A DNA stretch of 54,929 bases from Nitriliruptoraceae bacterium (GCA_018401275.1 JAGYKW010000009.1:1-54929); one strand, 5' to 3'. Positions 10,005 through 17,993 are shown, counted from the first letter of the stretch. Notes: generated by a model not told the origin, from the letters alone. Numbers and translations are program-made.

Positions 10005-10322
10005 TCAGATCACCATCCCCTGCTCACCACTCATGTCCTCGAGACCATGACCGTACGCCTCCCAGCTCTGCAGGCCACCATCGAGGTTCTCGACGGTGTA
10101 GCCGGCCTCCGCGAGCGCCTGGGTGACCATCCCGCTGCGGTTGCCCGAGCGGCACACGCACAGGATGGTGCGGTCGGTCGGCAGCTCGGACTGGCGGGGC
10201 CCGAGCTCGCGCATCGGGATGTGCACGGCGCCGGGCACGTGACCCGCGTCCCACTCGTCGTGCTCGCGGACGTCGAGCAGGAACAGCTCGTCACGACGGC
10301 GGCTGGCTTCGTTGGCATCCAT
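10005..10322 (-). CDS. Rhodanese-like domain protein
   Basis: A 105-aa single-domain rhodanese: '[20 protein letters not shown]' at the front and the active-site loop CRSGNRSG with the catalytic Cys. Such proteins carry persulfide sulfur or act in thiol/metal stress. ATG 10322 has GAGGA about 5 nt upstream. It sits 16 nt before the copper ATPase gene, and rhodaneses are commonly paired with copper efflux genes, so a role in copper/sulfur homeostasis is plausible but not shown. Confidence 0.88.
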   Translation of the reverse strand: MDANEASRRRDELFLLDVREHDEWDAGHVPGAVHIPMRELGPRQSELPTDRTILCVCRSGNRSGMVTQALAEAGYTVENLDGGLQSWEAYGHGLEDMSGEQGMVI

Positions 10323-10335
10323 AGGTTCCTCGTCC

Positions 10336-10383
10336 TTCGGGAGCGGGTCGGTCGTGTGCAGTGCGTTCGGGAGCGAGTCGGTC
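10336..10383. repeat. 18-bp direct repeat between nitrobindin and rhodanese genes
   Basis: TTCGGGAGCGRGTCGGTC occurs at 10336-10353 and 10366-10383 with one mismatch and a 30-bp period; the second copy runs into the nitrobindin stop codon. No function is apparent. Confidence 0.7.
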
Positions 10384-10906
10384 AGGCGCGGTGCAGGACG
10401 GCGCGCAGATGATGCTCGTCCTCGTGACCGGCGTAGGACATCCAGAGGTCGTAGTGGAGCGTGTCGCCGTCGAGGCGGAAGCGGCGGCGCACGTCCCGCA
10501 CGTCCTTCGCGCCGGGCGTGCGCTGGAGCGCTGCACGCGCACCATCGAGCACGAGCGTCGCATCCTCCTCGCCGACGGTGAGCGTCGCGACCTCAGCGAA
10601 GCCCGTGGGCTGGGCGATGATGAGCTCGACGCGACCATCCACGGGCCCGCGCAGGAAACCGGACTCGCCGTGCATCGGCACCTCCGCGTCGATGCGCCAG
10701 GTGCGCTGGCGGTAGGCGAGCACCGGGCGGCCGTCATGGGTGAACTCGACCTCCTCCCGGTAACGGAACGACGTGATCGTCGGGAACGCGCCCTCGCCCT
10801 CGCCACGCCACACGCCGACGAGCTGCGCGAGCGGACCGAGCGCCGGATGCACGGCCGGATGCACGGCAGCATGCGCGGCTGGGGGCGTCGCGAGCGGGTC
10901 ACTCAC
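10382..10906 (-). CDS. Nitrobindin-family heme protein (peroxynitrite isomerase-like)
   Basis: A 174-aa THAP4/nitrobindin-like (DUF1794) beta-barrel. The diagnostic GxWxGxGxG appears as GVWRGEGEG after 'ALGPLAQLVG', followed by 'FRYREEVEFTHDGRPVLAY' and a late LDGDTLHYDLWM. Family members bind ferric heme and can isomerise peroxynitrite to nitrate. I chose the GTG at 10906 because it overlaps the upstream gene's TGA (GTGA); an ATG 36 nt upstream lies inside that gene. The acidic/His-rich end (YAGHEDEHHLRAVLH) carries the candidate heme-ligand His. Confidence 0.88.
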   Translation of the reverse strand: MSDPLATPPAAHAAVHPAVHPALGPLAQLVGVWRGEGEGAFPTITSFRYREEVEFTHDGRPVLAYRQRTWRIDAEVPMHGESGFLRGPVDGRVELIIAQPTGFAEVATLTVGEEDATLVLDGARAALQRTPGAKDVRDVRRRFRLDGDTLHYDLWMSYAGHEDEHHLRAVLHRA

Positions 10907-12108
10907 TGTTCGGCCTCCTCGTCGGTGCGTCCATCTCGCCATGGTGCCTCGTCCGAGTGCACCTCGGGGTCCGTCTCCGCATCGGCAGCGGGGTCCTCGG
11001 CAGCAGGGTCCTCATGGTCCAACGCCGTGATCGCGACCGCCCATTCCTCGCCCGCTCGGCCTGGGCCGCCCGAGCCGCCCGTGCTGCCGGAGCCGATGGC
11101 GAGCTCCAGGCGCCACGCCGCCTCGCCGGGCGTGCGCAGCGCGACCAGCTCGAGGTCCTCGAGGCGGAACTCGAGCTCCTCCGGATCGATCGCGTCGACA
11201 CGGTCCAGTCCGGTCGCGCACCGCACCACCCACCAGGCGAGCGATCGTCCGGCGGCGCCACCGCGCCGGCGACCGTGCACGCCGCCGGAGGCTCCGGCGT
11301 GAGCGAGCATGCGCAGCAGCGCTGCGGTCGTGATCGGGCCGCGCACGGCAGCGGTCGGGCGCGATGCTGCGGCGAGCAGCGCACGACAGGCGTCGTCCGT
11401 GCTGCCGCGCAGGGCGGTGACGGTGATCTCCGCGGCGGACTGCGCTGACCACGGGGCGACGACGTCCTCGAGCGCACGCACGAGCCTCGCGGGGACGCCC
11501 GATGCTGCGCCCGATGCTGCGGGCACCGAGCCGACTACCGCGTCGTGCTCAGCGTCGGGCAGCGGGCCCCATCCGGAGGCGGTCGGAGCCGCGGAGCTCG
11601 CCGCGGTCTCGGAGGGGTCCGGCACGGCACCGTCGAGCCGTTCGGTCGCCCGGTACTCGGGCAGCACGTAGGCCGGCTCGAACGGCTGGAGGACGAGCGG
11701 CGGATCGTCGGGCGCGCCGTGGGCGCGCTCGTCGTCACGCAGGTCCTCGCCACGCAGCACCCGCTCCTGCGCGACGACGGGCAGCAGCGTCGCGTCGAGG
11801 AACGGGGCGAGCTCGCCGAAGGTGTGGTGCTGGGCGACGACCTCGGTCAGTGGGCCGAGCCCGAAGCGCACGACACCGGGCTCGAGCATGCTGGCCGCGA
11901 TGGGTGCGGGAGCGTCGAGCGCGGTCCGGTAGGCCGCGTAGCGCGCAGGCCCCCACAGCTGCCGGCCGGTCTCCTCGGTCGCATCGAGGCATGCCGCTCG
12001 CAGATGGACGAGCCCGTCCCAGTCGTCCAGGGCGGCCAGCCGGTCCACCTCGCGGACGAGCCCGTCGAGGTCGCCGAGCGCGAGCAGGTCCCGGAGGGCG
12101 TCGCTCAG
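10903..12108 (-). CDS. Conserved protein of unknown function (401 aa)
   Basis: I do not recognise this protein. It starts LSDALRDLLALGDLDGLVRE and includes an Asp/Trp-rich helical region 'REVDRLAALDDWDGLVHL', then ATEETGRQLWGPARYAAY and PGVVRFGLGPLTEVVAQHHT, a Pro/Asp/Ala linker, and a C-terminal acidic tail. No signal peptide or membrane helix, so probably cytosolic. The start used is a CTG at 12108, because it overlaps the TGA of the FKBP gene (CTGA) and sits where the protein-like sequence begins; a GTG about 60 nt downstream is the alternative. It overlaps the nitrobindin start (GTGA), so the three genes form one coupled unit. No frame disruption is visible. Confidence 0.7.
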   Translation of the reverse strand: MSDALRDLLALGDLDGLVREVDRLAALDDWDGLVHLRAACLDATEETGRQLWGPARYAAYRTALDAPAPIAASMLEPGVVRFGLGPLTEVVAQHHTFGELAPFLDATLLPVVAQERVLRGEDLRDDERAHGAPDDPPLVLQPFEPAYVLPEYRATERLDGAVPDPSETAASSAAPTASGWGPLPDAEHDAVVGSVPAASGAASGVPARLVRALEDVVAPWSAQSAAEITVTALRGSTDDACRALLAAASRPTAAVRGPITTAALLRMLAHAGASGGVHGRRRGGAAGRSLAWWVVRCATGLDRVDAIDPEELEFRLEDLELVALRTPGEAAWRLELAIGSGSTGGSGGPGRAGEEWAVAITALDHEDPAAEDPAADAETDPEVHSDEAPWRDGRTDEEAEQ

Positions 12109-12638
12109 GGGGTGACCGTGTCGACGAGGTCGACGATGAAGACGAGCGTCTCGCCCGGACCGATCACGTTGCCCGCACCGCGGTCGCCGTAGGCGAGGGC
12201 CGGCGGGATCGTGAGGACGCGTCGACCCCCGACGCGCATGCCCTCGACGCCGAGGTCCCAGCCCGAGATGACCTGGCCGGCACCGAGCGCGAACGTGAAG
12301 GGCTGTCCGCGCGTCCACGACGCGTCGAACGTGCCGCCGTCGCTCCAACGCAGGCCCCAGTACTGCACGACCGCCCCGTCGCCCGCTGCCACCGTCGCGC
12401 CGTCACCTACGGCGAGGTCGACGACCTGCAGCTCGGTGGGCGGCTCGCCCCGGTCGGGGTGGACCGCATCGAGGATGGCGGTCGCGTCGGGCTGGACGCC
12501 GGCCGTCGAGGTCGACGGCGACGACGACTCGGCCCCAGCGCTGGGTTCGTCACCCGCGTCCGACGCGCAGGCGGCGAGGACCAGTGCGGCCCCGAGCAGC
12601 AGCGCCATCCGGGAGGGTCCGTGCTCGCGCATCACCAT
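12105..12638 (-). CDS. FKBP-type peptidyl-prolyl isomerase lipoprotein
   Basis: A 177-aa protein with a lipoprotein signal (hydrophobic ALLLGAALVLAAC, lipobox LAAC) and a Ser/Thr linker, then one FKBP domain: GDGAVVQYWGLRWSDGGTFD, GQVISGWDLGVEGMRVGGRR and PPALAYGDRGAGNVIGPGETL match the FK506-binding core. It would catalyse proline isomerisation in extracytoplasmic proteins. ATG 12638 is fixed by GGAGG 7 nt upstream. It is the first gene of a coupled set with the unknown protein and nitrobindin, and divergent from the CaCA antiporter gene. Confidence 0.9.
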   Translation of the reverse strand: MVMREHGPSRMALLLGAALVLAACASDAGDEPSAGAESSSPSTSTAGVQPDATAILDAVHPDRGEPPTELQVVDLAVGDGATVAAGDGAVVQYWGLRWSDGGTFDASWTRGQPFTFALGAGQVISGWDLGVEGMRVGGRRVLTIPPALAYGDRGAGNVIGPGETLVFIVDLVDTVTP

Positions 12639-12660
12639 CGGTCGTCCTCCAGGAGTCATC

Positions 12661-12725
12661 GGGCAAGAGATCGTGGGGCAAGGGTCGTGGGGCAGGAGTC
12701 GTGGGGCAGGAGTCGTGCGGTGGGG
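12661..12725. repeat. Degenerate tandem repeat (about 14 bp) in the FKBP/CaCA divergent region
   Basis: About four degenerate copies of GTCGTGGGGCAGGA lie in tandem; two central copies are identical. They fall between the FKBP start and the CaCA gene and may affect transcription of either, but no known operator is recognised. Confidence 0.75.
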
Positions 12726-12810
12726 GCTGTGCGATCCGTCCTGGACCGGCATCCCAGAGGCTAGCGGCGGGGCGTGTCCGGGTGACCGTGCGCCAACTAG
12801 CGTGCCGCGG

Positions 12811-13762
12811 ATGCTGACCGATTCGCTCCTGCTCGCCGGCCTCGTGCTCGTCGTCGGTCTCGTCCTGCTCGTCGCCGGATCCGACCAGCTCGTGGACGGC
12901 GCGTCCCGACTCAGCAGCAGGCTCGGCGTCTCCCCCGTCATCGTCGGCGTCATCATCATCGGGTTCGGGACGAGCATGCCCGAGCTGCTGGTCACGCTGC
13001 TGGCTGCGCTCGAGGGCGTGTTCGACCTCGGCGTGGGCAACATCATCGGCTCGAACATCGCGAACGTGCTGCTGGTCATCGGGGTCGCAGCGATCGTGGG
13101 GCCGGTGACCGTGAGCCGGATGACGGTGCGCCGGGAGGTGCCGCTCTCGCTGCTCGGCGTGGCGGCGTTCGCGTGGGCCATCCAGGGCGAGCTCCGACGA
13201 CTCGATGCGCTGCTGCTGGCCGCTCTGCTCGTCGCGGTCCTCGCGCTGCTGCTGACCCTGTCCCTCCGCGAGGGGGCTGAGACGCCTGAGACGCCGGTCG
13301 CAGGCCGAGCACCGCGTCGGCCGGGAGACGGTCCGAGCGGTGCTGGGACTCGCGGTCACGATCGGAGGCGCGCAGGCCGTCGTGGTCGGTGGTGGGGCGA
13401 TCGCTGCTGCGGCCGGGATGTCTGAAGGACTGATCGGGCTGACACTCGTCGCGGTCGGGACGTCGCTGCCTGAACTGGCCGCGGCCGTGCAGTCGGTGCG
13501 ACGGCAGGAGACCGACCTGCTCGTCGGCAACGTCCTCGGCAGCAACCTCTTCAACGCGCTCGCGGTCGGGCCGGTCGTCGTATGGACGGGTGCGAGCCTC
13601 GACAGGCTCGTCTCGCCATCGCTCTCGGGCAGCGCGACGCTGCTGATGCTCGCCGCGGTCGTCACCGTCAGCCTGATGCTCGCCCGGCGACGCATCGGGC
13701 GGGTCGGCGGCATCGCGCTGGTGCTCGCCTACGTCGGAGCCGTCGGCGTGATGGCGCGCTGA
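12811..13762 (+). pseudogene. CaCA-family Na+/Ca2+ (cation:proton) antiporter, one frameshift
   Basis: A member of the YrbG-like calcium/cation antiporter family, about 316 aa with ten or so helices when the frame is restored. The 5' half (ATG 12811) has the alpha-1 repeat 'GFGTSMPELLVTLLAALEG' and 'GNIIGSNIANVLLVIG'. The 3' half has the alpha-2 repeat 'VAVGTSLPELAAAVQSV' and 'GNVLGSNLFNALAVGPVV', in the other frame, ending at TGA 13760-13762. At the G5 run near 13271-13275 one G too many explains the switch: with four Gs the frame reads REGLRRLRRRSQAEHRVGRE into the second half. Homopolymer sequencing error is the simplest reading. Confidence 0.8.
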
Positions 13763-13764
13763 GC

Positions 13765-14805
13765 ATGCGAGGGCGCCGGACCGGCGACGTCCCGGGCCGC
13801 GACGCGTTCGATCTCCTCACGCTGGCCGAGCGCAAGGCCGAGCTCGGACTGACCACGTCGGTCATCATCCCGGCACGCGAGGAGGGTCCACGTGTCGGCG
13901 CGGTCGTGACCGCGATCAGGCGCGCGATGGATCCGGTCGGCACGACGGGCACGGCACTCATCGACGAGCTCGTCGTCATCGACGGCATGTCGCGCGACGA
14001 CACCGCGGCGACCGCGGAGCGTGCGGGCGCGCGCGTCATCGCGCACGAGCCGAGCGGCAAGGGTGCGGCGCTGCGACGTGGCGTCGAGGTGACGTCCGGT
14101 GACCTGATCGCGTTCGTCGACGCGGACGTGCGCGACCCCGACCCGTGGCTGGCCGTCGGGACGCTCGCGCCGCTGCTGCTCGACGAGGACGTGAGGCTCG
14201 TGAAGTCCGCCGCGCAGCGATCATGGCAGGGCGGTGCAGACGCAGGCGCGACCGGGGCGAGCGCGACGGGCGCGGTCGGAGGCAGGAGCGGAGGCGGAGG
14301 GCGCGTCACCGAGCTGACGGTGCGACCGCTCCTCGCGCTGCTGTGGCCGGAGCTCGCGCACATCGCGCAGCCGCTCGCCGGCGAGTACGCGGCCGACCGC
14401 GCGCTGCTCGAGTCGTTGCCGTTCGAGGCCGGCTACGGCGTCGAGCTCGGTCTGCTCCTCGACACGTCGCGCCTGCACGGACCCGAGTCGATCGCGCAGG
14501 TCGACCTCGGGGTGCGTGGCCACGAGCACCAGCCGCTCGACGCGCTGGGACGGATGGCCGGCGAGCTGCTGCTCGTCATGATGGACCGGCTCGCGCTCGA
14601 GGGCCGCGCGCTGGACGATCGTGCGCCGGACGATGATGCGCTCGAGGGCCGGATCGCGACCGATGCGCTGCTGCTGCCGCGACCGGTGCGTGGCGCCGAC
14701 GGTGTGCTGCGCATCGAGTCGACACAGGTCCGCCGCGCGCCGCTGGCGCCGCTCGTCAGCGGCGATCCGCGCCGACGACGACGTGGACCATCACCGACGG
14801 GCTGA
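13765..14805 (+). CDS. gpgS: Glucosyl-3-phosphoglycerate synthase (GT-A glycosyltransferase)
   Basis: A 346-aa family 2/81 glycosyltransferase. Motifs: TTSVIIPAREEGPRVGAVV, DELVVIDGMSRDDTA, HEPSGKGAALRRG and the metal-binding FVDADVRDPDP, all as in GpgS, which makes glucosylglycerate from NDP-glucose and 3-phosphoglycerate, the first step of methylglucose lipopolysaccharide/compatible solute synthesis in actinobacteria. A Gly/Ala-rich insert follows LVKSAAQRSWQGG. ATG 13765 begins 2 nt after the CaCA stop. Its last 50 bp overlap the convergent LytR_C gene end. Confidence 0.88.
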   Translation: MRGRRTGDVPGRDAFDLLTLAERKAELGLTTSVIIPAREEGPRVGAVVTAIRRAMDPVGTTGTALIDELVVIDGMSRDDTAATAERAGARVIAHEPSGKGAALRRGVEVTSGDLIAFVDADVRDPDPWLAVGTLAPLLLDEDVRLVKSAAQRSWQGGADAGATGASATGAVGGRSGGGGRVTELTVRPLLALLWPELAHIAQPLAGEYAADRALLESLPFEAGYGVELGLLLDTSRLHGPESIAQVDLGVRGHEHQPLDALGRMAGELLLVMMDRLALEGRALDDRAPDDDALEGRIATDALLLPRPVRGADGVLRIESTQVRRAPLAPLVSGDPRRRRRGPSPTG

Positions 14806-15394
14806 GTCGCCGCTCGGGCGGAAGGTCCGTCATCACGAACACCTGGCTCACCCCGAGCGTCGAGGCGACCAGTCGCCCCTGCGCCTCGAAGCCGACCGTG
14901 TAGAAGACGGTCGTGACGTCGTAGGGGCGCCCGGGGTTCGACGCGCTGATGCGGAAGCCGGCGTCGGTCAGCGTCGTGCGCACGCGCGCGACCCCTGCCG
15001 AACCGTCCGCCCCGATGCCGTTGAGCAGCTGGACGGTCACGTCGGCCGGACGCGGTCCCTGCGTCGCCGGCGGCTCGGCCGGCGTGTCGTCCTCGCCGTC
15101 GGCGTCGTCACCGTCCGCATCGGTGTCTGCGTCCGTGTCGTCGCCGTCCGTGTCGTCGCCGTCCGCGTCGTCCGTCGGATCGGGCGACGGCGCGGGCGCA
15201 GGAGCAGGGTCGGGCGCCGGCTCGACGGGAGCGGCCGCATCACCTGGCGTCGTATCGCGGTCCTGCCAGGCTCCGACGCCGGCGAACAGCGCTGCAGTGA
15301 GGACGACGAAGCCGACGCCGGTGGCAACGATGCGGGCCGCGGAGGAGGGCAGTGACCTCAGGCCCGCCAGCCTCCCGAACAGTCCGGCGGCCAC
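14756..15394 (-). CDS. LytR C-terminal domain protein, membrane anchored
   Basis: A 212-aa protein with one N-terminal transmembrane helix (about 22-45, ATGVGFVVLTAALFAGVGAW), a long Pro/Asp-rich linker (Asp-repeats, about 50-105), and a LytR_C domain: 'VTVQLLNGIGADGSAGVARVRTTL', then DAGFRISASN and the closing strand 'VMVHVVVGADRR'. The domain accompanies LytR-CpsA-Psr cell-envelope enzymes in actinobacteria. GTG start 15394 is 2 nt after the DUF3263 stop, so the two genes are coupled. It converges with, and overlaps, gpgS by 50 bp. Confidence 0.85.
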   Translation of the reverse strand: MAAGLFGRLAGLRSLPSSAARIVATGVGFVVLTAALFAGVGAWQDRDTTPGDAAAPVEPAPDPAPAPAPSPDPTDDADGDDTDGDDTDADTDADGDDADGEDDTPAEPPATQGPRPADVTVQLLNGIGADGSAGVARVRTTLTDAGFRISASNPGRPYDVTTVFYTVGFEAQGRLVASTLGVSQVFVMTDLPPERRLSPSVMVHVVVGADRR

Positions 15395-15396
15395 GT

Positions 15397-15699
15397 TCAG
15401 CTCGCGTCAGCGGTCGCCCGTCGTGCTGCACGCTCACGCTGCCGGGCGGCGCGCATGCGCCGCAGGCGACGGACGAGCATCGGGTCGTAGGCGAGGGCGT
15501 CCTCGTCATCGAGCAGCGCGTTGAGCAGCTCGTAGTAGCGGGTCGTCGAGAGGTCGAACCGCTCGCGGATCGCCTGCTCCTTCGCGCCTGCGAAGCGCCA
15601 CCAGCCACGCTCGAAGTCGAGGATCTCACGCGAGCGGACATCCAGCGCCGACGGGACGTCGGACTGCGGCATCGCGGTGTTCATCGTGTCGACTGCCAT
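15397..15699 (-). CDS. DUF3263 domain-containing protein (HTH-like)
   Basis: A 100-aa protein with the DUF3263 core 'REILDFERGWWRFAGAKEQA' and 'RFDLSTTRYYELLNALLDDE', followed by the basic tail 'RRLRRMRAARQRERAARR'. The helix-turn-helix-like block and basic end suggest DNA binding; the family is restricted to actinobacteria and lacks a proven role. ATG 15699 is fixed by GGAGG 6 nt upstream. It is transcribed away from tRNA-Thr and coupled with the LytR_C gene. Confidence 0.87.
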   Translation of the reverse strand: MAVDTMNTAMPQSDVPSALDVRSREILDFERGWWRFAGAKEQAIRERFDLSTTRYYELLNALLDDEDALAYDPMLVRRLRRMRAARQRERAARRATADAS

Positions 15700-15791
15700 G
15701 CGGGCCTCCGGGTCGGAGCGGTTGCGTGCTGCAGTGAACCACATCCGTGGAACTCCGCCCGTGTGGGCCCGACAGCAGTCGCAGGAGGCCA

Positions 15792-15819
15792 CTGAGCGCC
15801 CGTGCGGCGGCGGTAGCGT
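15792..15819 (+). promoter_or_regulatory. Candidate promoter of tRNA-Thr
   Basis: CTGAGC (15792-15797) and TAGCGT (15814-15819) with a 16-bp spacer precede the tRNA by 9 nt. The -10 matches the actinobacterial TANNNT pattern; the -35 match is weak. Confidence 0.4.
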
Positions 15820-15828
15820 CCCGGTCAC

Positions 15829-15901
15829 GCCGGGGTAGCTCAGTTGGTAGAGCGCCCGCCTTGTAAGCGGATGGTCGCGGGTTCGATTCCCGCCCCCGGC
15901 T
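15829..15901 (+). tRNA. tRNA-Thr (anticodon TGT)
   Basis: A 73-nt cloverleaf: acceptor GCCGGGG with CCCCGGC, D arm GCTC/GAGC, anticodon loop CTTGTAA, T arm GCGGG-TTCGATT-CCCGC and discriminator T. Anticodon UGU reads ACA (Thr). The C27-A43 pair in the anticodon stem is mismatched; the other four pair. CCA is not encoded. The 3' portion is the target of the duplication seen at 17994-18042. Confidence 0.95.
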
Positions 15902-15908
15902 CCGAATT
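15860..15908 (+). repeat. 49-bp direct repeat, tRNA-side copy (attL-like)
   Basis: Identical over 49 bp to 17994-18042. It spans the anticodon loop to the 3' end of tRNA-Thr plus 7 bp beyond. Such 3'-end duplications mark integration by tyrosine-recombinase elements into tRNA genes. Confidence 0.9.
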
Positions 15909-15949
15909 CGGCGCGATTCAGGGCGATTCTGCGTGCGGCCGGTCGCCCA

Positions 15950-15970
15950 GGGAGCCAAACGGGGAGCCAA
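15950..15970 (+). repeat. Paired GGGAGCCAA repeats near attL
   Basis: GGGAGCCAA at 15950-15958 and 15962-15970 (12-bp period), 42 bp after the 49-bp repeat. The same pair, with the same period, recurs near 17870 and 18082. This resembles arm-type recombinase binding sites. Confidence 0.75.
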
Positions 15971-16015
15971 AGTCCGCGAGCACCACGGTGCCACGGACCA
16001 GACCCCCACAACGCG

Positions 16016-16040
16016 GAGGGGCGCCCGCAGGCGCCCCCTC
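16016..16040 (-). terminator. Strong hairpin, candidate terminator
   Basis: GAGGGGCGCC, a CGCA loop, then GGCGCCCCCTC: a 10-bp GC stem (one bulged C) 20 bp downstream of the LRR gene stop. No U-run follows, so it is an inefficient intrinsic terminator or a mere hairpin. Confidence 0.55.
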
Positions 16041-16059
16041 ACACGATGCTCGATGCAGA

Positions 16060-17663
16060 TCAGCCGGCCGTGACCAGCCTGCGACCCGCGACCACCACAC
16101 CCGCAGCAGCGAGCAGCGCGAGCAGGACCGCACCGAACGGCACGCTCCCCTCACCCGCAGGCACCGACGCCGGCACCGGACCACCCACCACACCCGAGCG
16201 ACATCGGGCGCTGTCCAGTCCACCAGCTCCACCGTCAGCTCCTCACCGAGCGCTGCAGCCGGGACCGATGAACGAGAACTCCCCCGACCCCGACGCGTCG
16301 AGCGTCACGCCCGGCCTCAGCGATCACCGGGTTGTAGGCGGCACGCCACAGGATGTCGATGCCCGCATCACCACCGGTGACCGTGCACGTCACCAGCGCA
16401 CCGACCGCCGGTGGGCTCTCCGGCATGCAGGCGAGCACCGGTCCGACCGGGCCGGATGGAGCAGGAGCAGCGGCGCGCACCAGGACGAGACCGTTCCACA
16501 GCCCGCCACCATCCAGCACGAACCCCGTCGCCAAGAAGCCGATGTTCGCCGTCGCCCCGTCCGCAACATCGTGGAAGGCGCTAGTGCCGACCGAGGACGG
16601 TGCGTTCCCCTCGAACGTCACCGACGTCAGAGCAGAGTTGCCGAAGAAGGCATCGTCGCCGATTGACGTCACCGACTTCGGAATCACAATCGACTCCAAA
16701 CCCGAAGACTCGAAAGCACGGGTGCCGATCGTCGTCAACGCCGAACCCGCTTCGAACGTCACCGACGTCAGAGCAGAGTTGTCGAAGAAAGCATCCGCTC
16801 CGATTGACGTCACCGACTTCGGAATCTCAATCGACGTCAAACCCGAAGACGTCGAAAGCATCGATACCGATTGTCTGCAGCGCTGAACCCGCTTCGAACG
16901 TCACCGACGTCAGGCCAGAGGTGCCGTCGAAGGCACCATTGCCGATTGACGTCACCGACTTCGGAATCTCAATCGACTCCAAACCCGAAGACGCGAAAGC
17001 ATCGCTACCGATTGTCTGCAGCGCTGAATCCGTTTCGAACGTCACCGACGTCAGGCCAGAGGTGCCGAAGAAGGCAATGTCGCCGATTGACGTCACCGAC
17101 TTCGGAATCACGATCGACGTCAAACCCGAACCCGCGAAAGCATCGCTACCGATTGTCTGCAGCGCTGAATCCGCTTCGAACGTCACCGACGTCAGACCAG
17201 AGGTGCCGGAGAAGGCACCATTGCCGATTGACGTCACCGACTTCGGAATCTCAATCGACGTCAAACCCGAACCCGCGAAAGCATCGCTACCGATTGTCTG
17301 CAGCGCTGAATCCTCTTCGAACGTCACCGACGTCAGACCAGAGGTGCCGGTGAAGGCAAAATCGCCGATTGACGTCACCGACTTCGGAATGGTTACGGCA
17401 CCCGTGCAAGAGGACCCGGCACTGACGACGTCGCTACTGATAGTGAACGACCCACCGCCTGAGCAGCTCGTGGTCGCCCACGCTGGGGCTGCTGGCACAC
17501 CGAGCGTCACTGCAGCGACGACCGTGAGTGCGATCACGGCAGCACCGAGCGCGCCCGCTGCAGGCTGCCGGGCGCCCGTCAGCCGCAGCTGCGCAGGCCA
17601 GACCCGCCGGAGCGACGACGCACGCGACACAGGGAACAACGAACGGATGGCGATGCGTGACAT
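16060..17663 (-). pseudogene. Secreted leucine-rich repeat (BspA/LRR_5-type) protein, several frameshifts
   Basis: Starts MSRIAIRSLFPVSRA at 17663 with a long signal peptide (LGAAVIALTVVAAVTLGV...PAWA), then LRR_5 repeats of the [20 protein letters not shown] kind. Coding in this frame runs to 16827; there the frame breaks and repeats resume in the next frame (16235-16861). Three more single-base breaks lie near 16310, 16246 and 16180-16205; beyond them the frame ends with a C-terminal hydrophobic anchor ([21 protein letters not shown], stop 16060-16062). LPxTG is absent. The first break is proven by repeat spacing (142 instead of 141). Either a decayed adhesin-like gene or a badly sequenced repeat. 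BspA-type LRR proteins are surface/adhesion proteins; the ligand is unknown. Confidence 0.8.
16660..17390 (-). repeat. Six copies of a 141-bp tandem repeat inside the LRR gene
   Basis: The landmark ACCGACTTCGGAAT begins at 16671, 16812, 16954, 17095, 17236 and 17377. Intervals are 141, 142, 141, 141 and 141 bp: 47 codons, two LRR_5 units each. The single 142 marks an inserted base. Copies are 85-95% alike by eye, so this region is prone to slippage and recombination. Confidence 0.92.
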
Positions 17664-17993
17664 GGGAGGCTCTCGGTCGACCCGCCCGGGAACGAGGTAC
17701 GACTCAAGGCCCAGACGGGACAACCCGAAGATGACCTGAACCTACAGCCCACCCTCCGCGACCGCCCGAACACTCTCAGCACCGTCGCGAAGTGCGGGAG
17801 CGGCGGAAGAACGCACATGAGCGTCGTCCGCCTCCACGGGGTGCTTCTGAGCGCAATGCCTCTCGACCAGGGAGCCAAACAGGGAGCCAAGTGGGCGACC
17901 CCACCGGGACGCTGCCGGACACGACCGGACACAGAACCGCCACCAGCGGACGAACAGGACGGGGTGGGACGCAGCAGGACGCTCGGGACGCGA
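17664..17993. other. Intergenic part of the island
   Basis: No convincing gene. Contains the LRR gene's upstream region, a second pair of GGGAGCCAA words (17870-17878 and 17882-17890, 12-bp period), and GC-rich sequence leading into the second tRNA repeat copy. Open frames here on either strand are shadow frames of the tRNA repeat and of the repeat words. Confidence 0.5.

Noticed and set aside
7289-10126. 945-codon open frame opposite the copper ATPase
   Set aside because: Antisense shadow of copA with no domain pattern.
15843-16042. Minus-strand frame over tRNA-Thr containing GGNRTRDHPLT
   Set aside because: It is the reverse-complement of the tRNA. This type of spurious protein is common over tRNA genes. 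The same frame appears over the distal repeat at 17776-18144 for the same reason.
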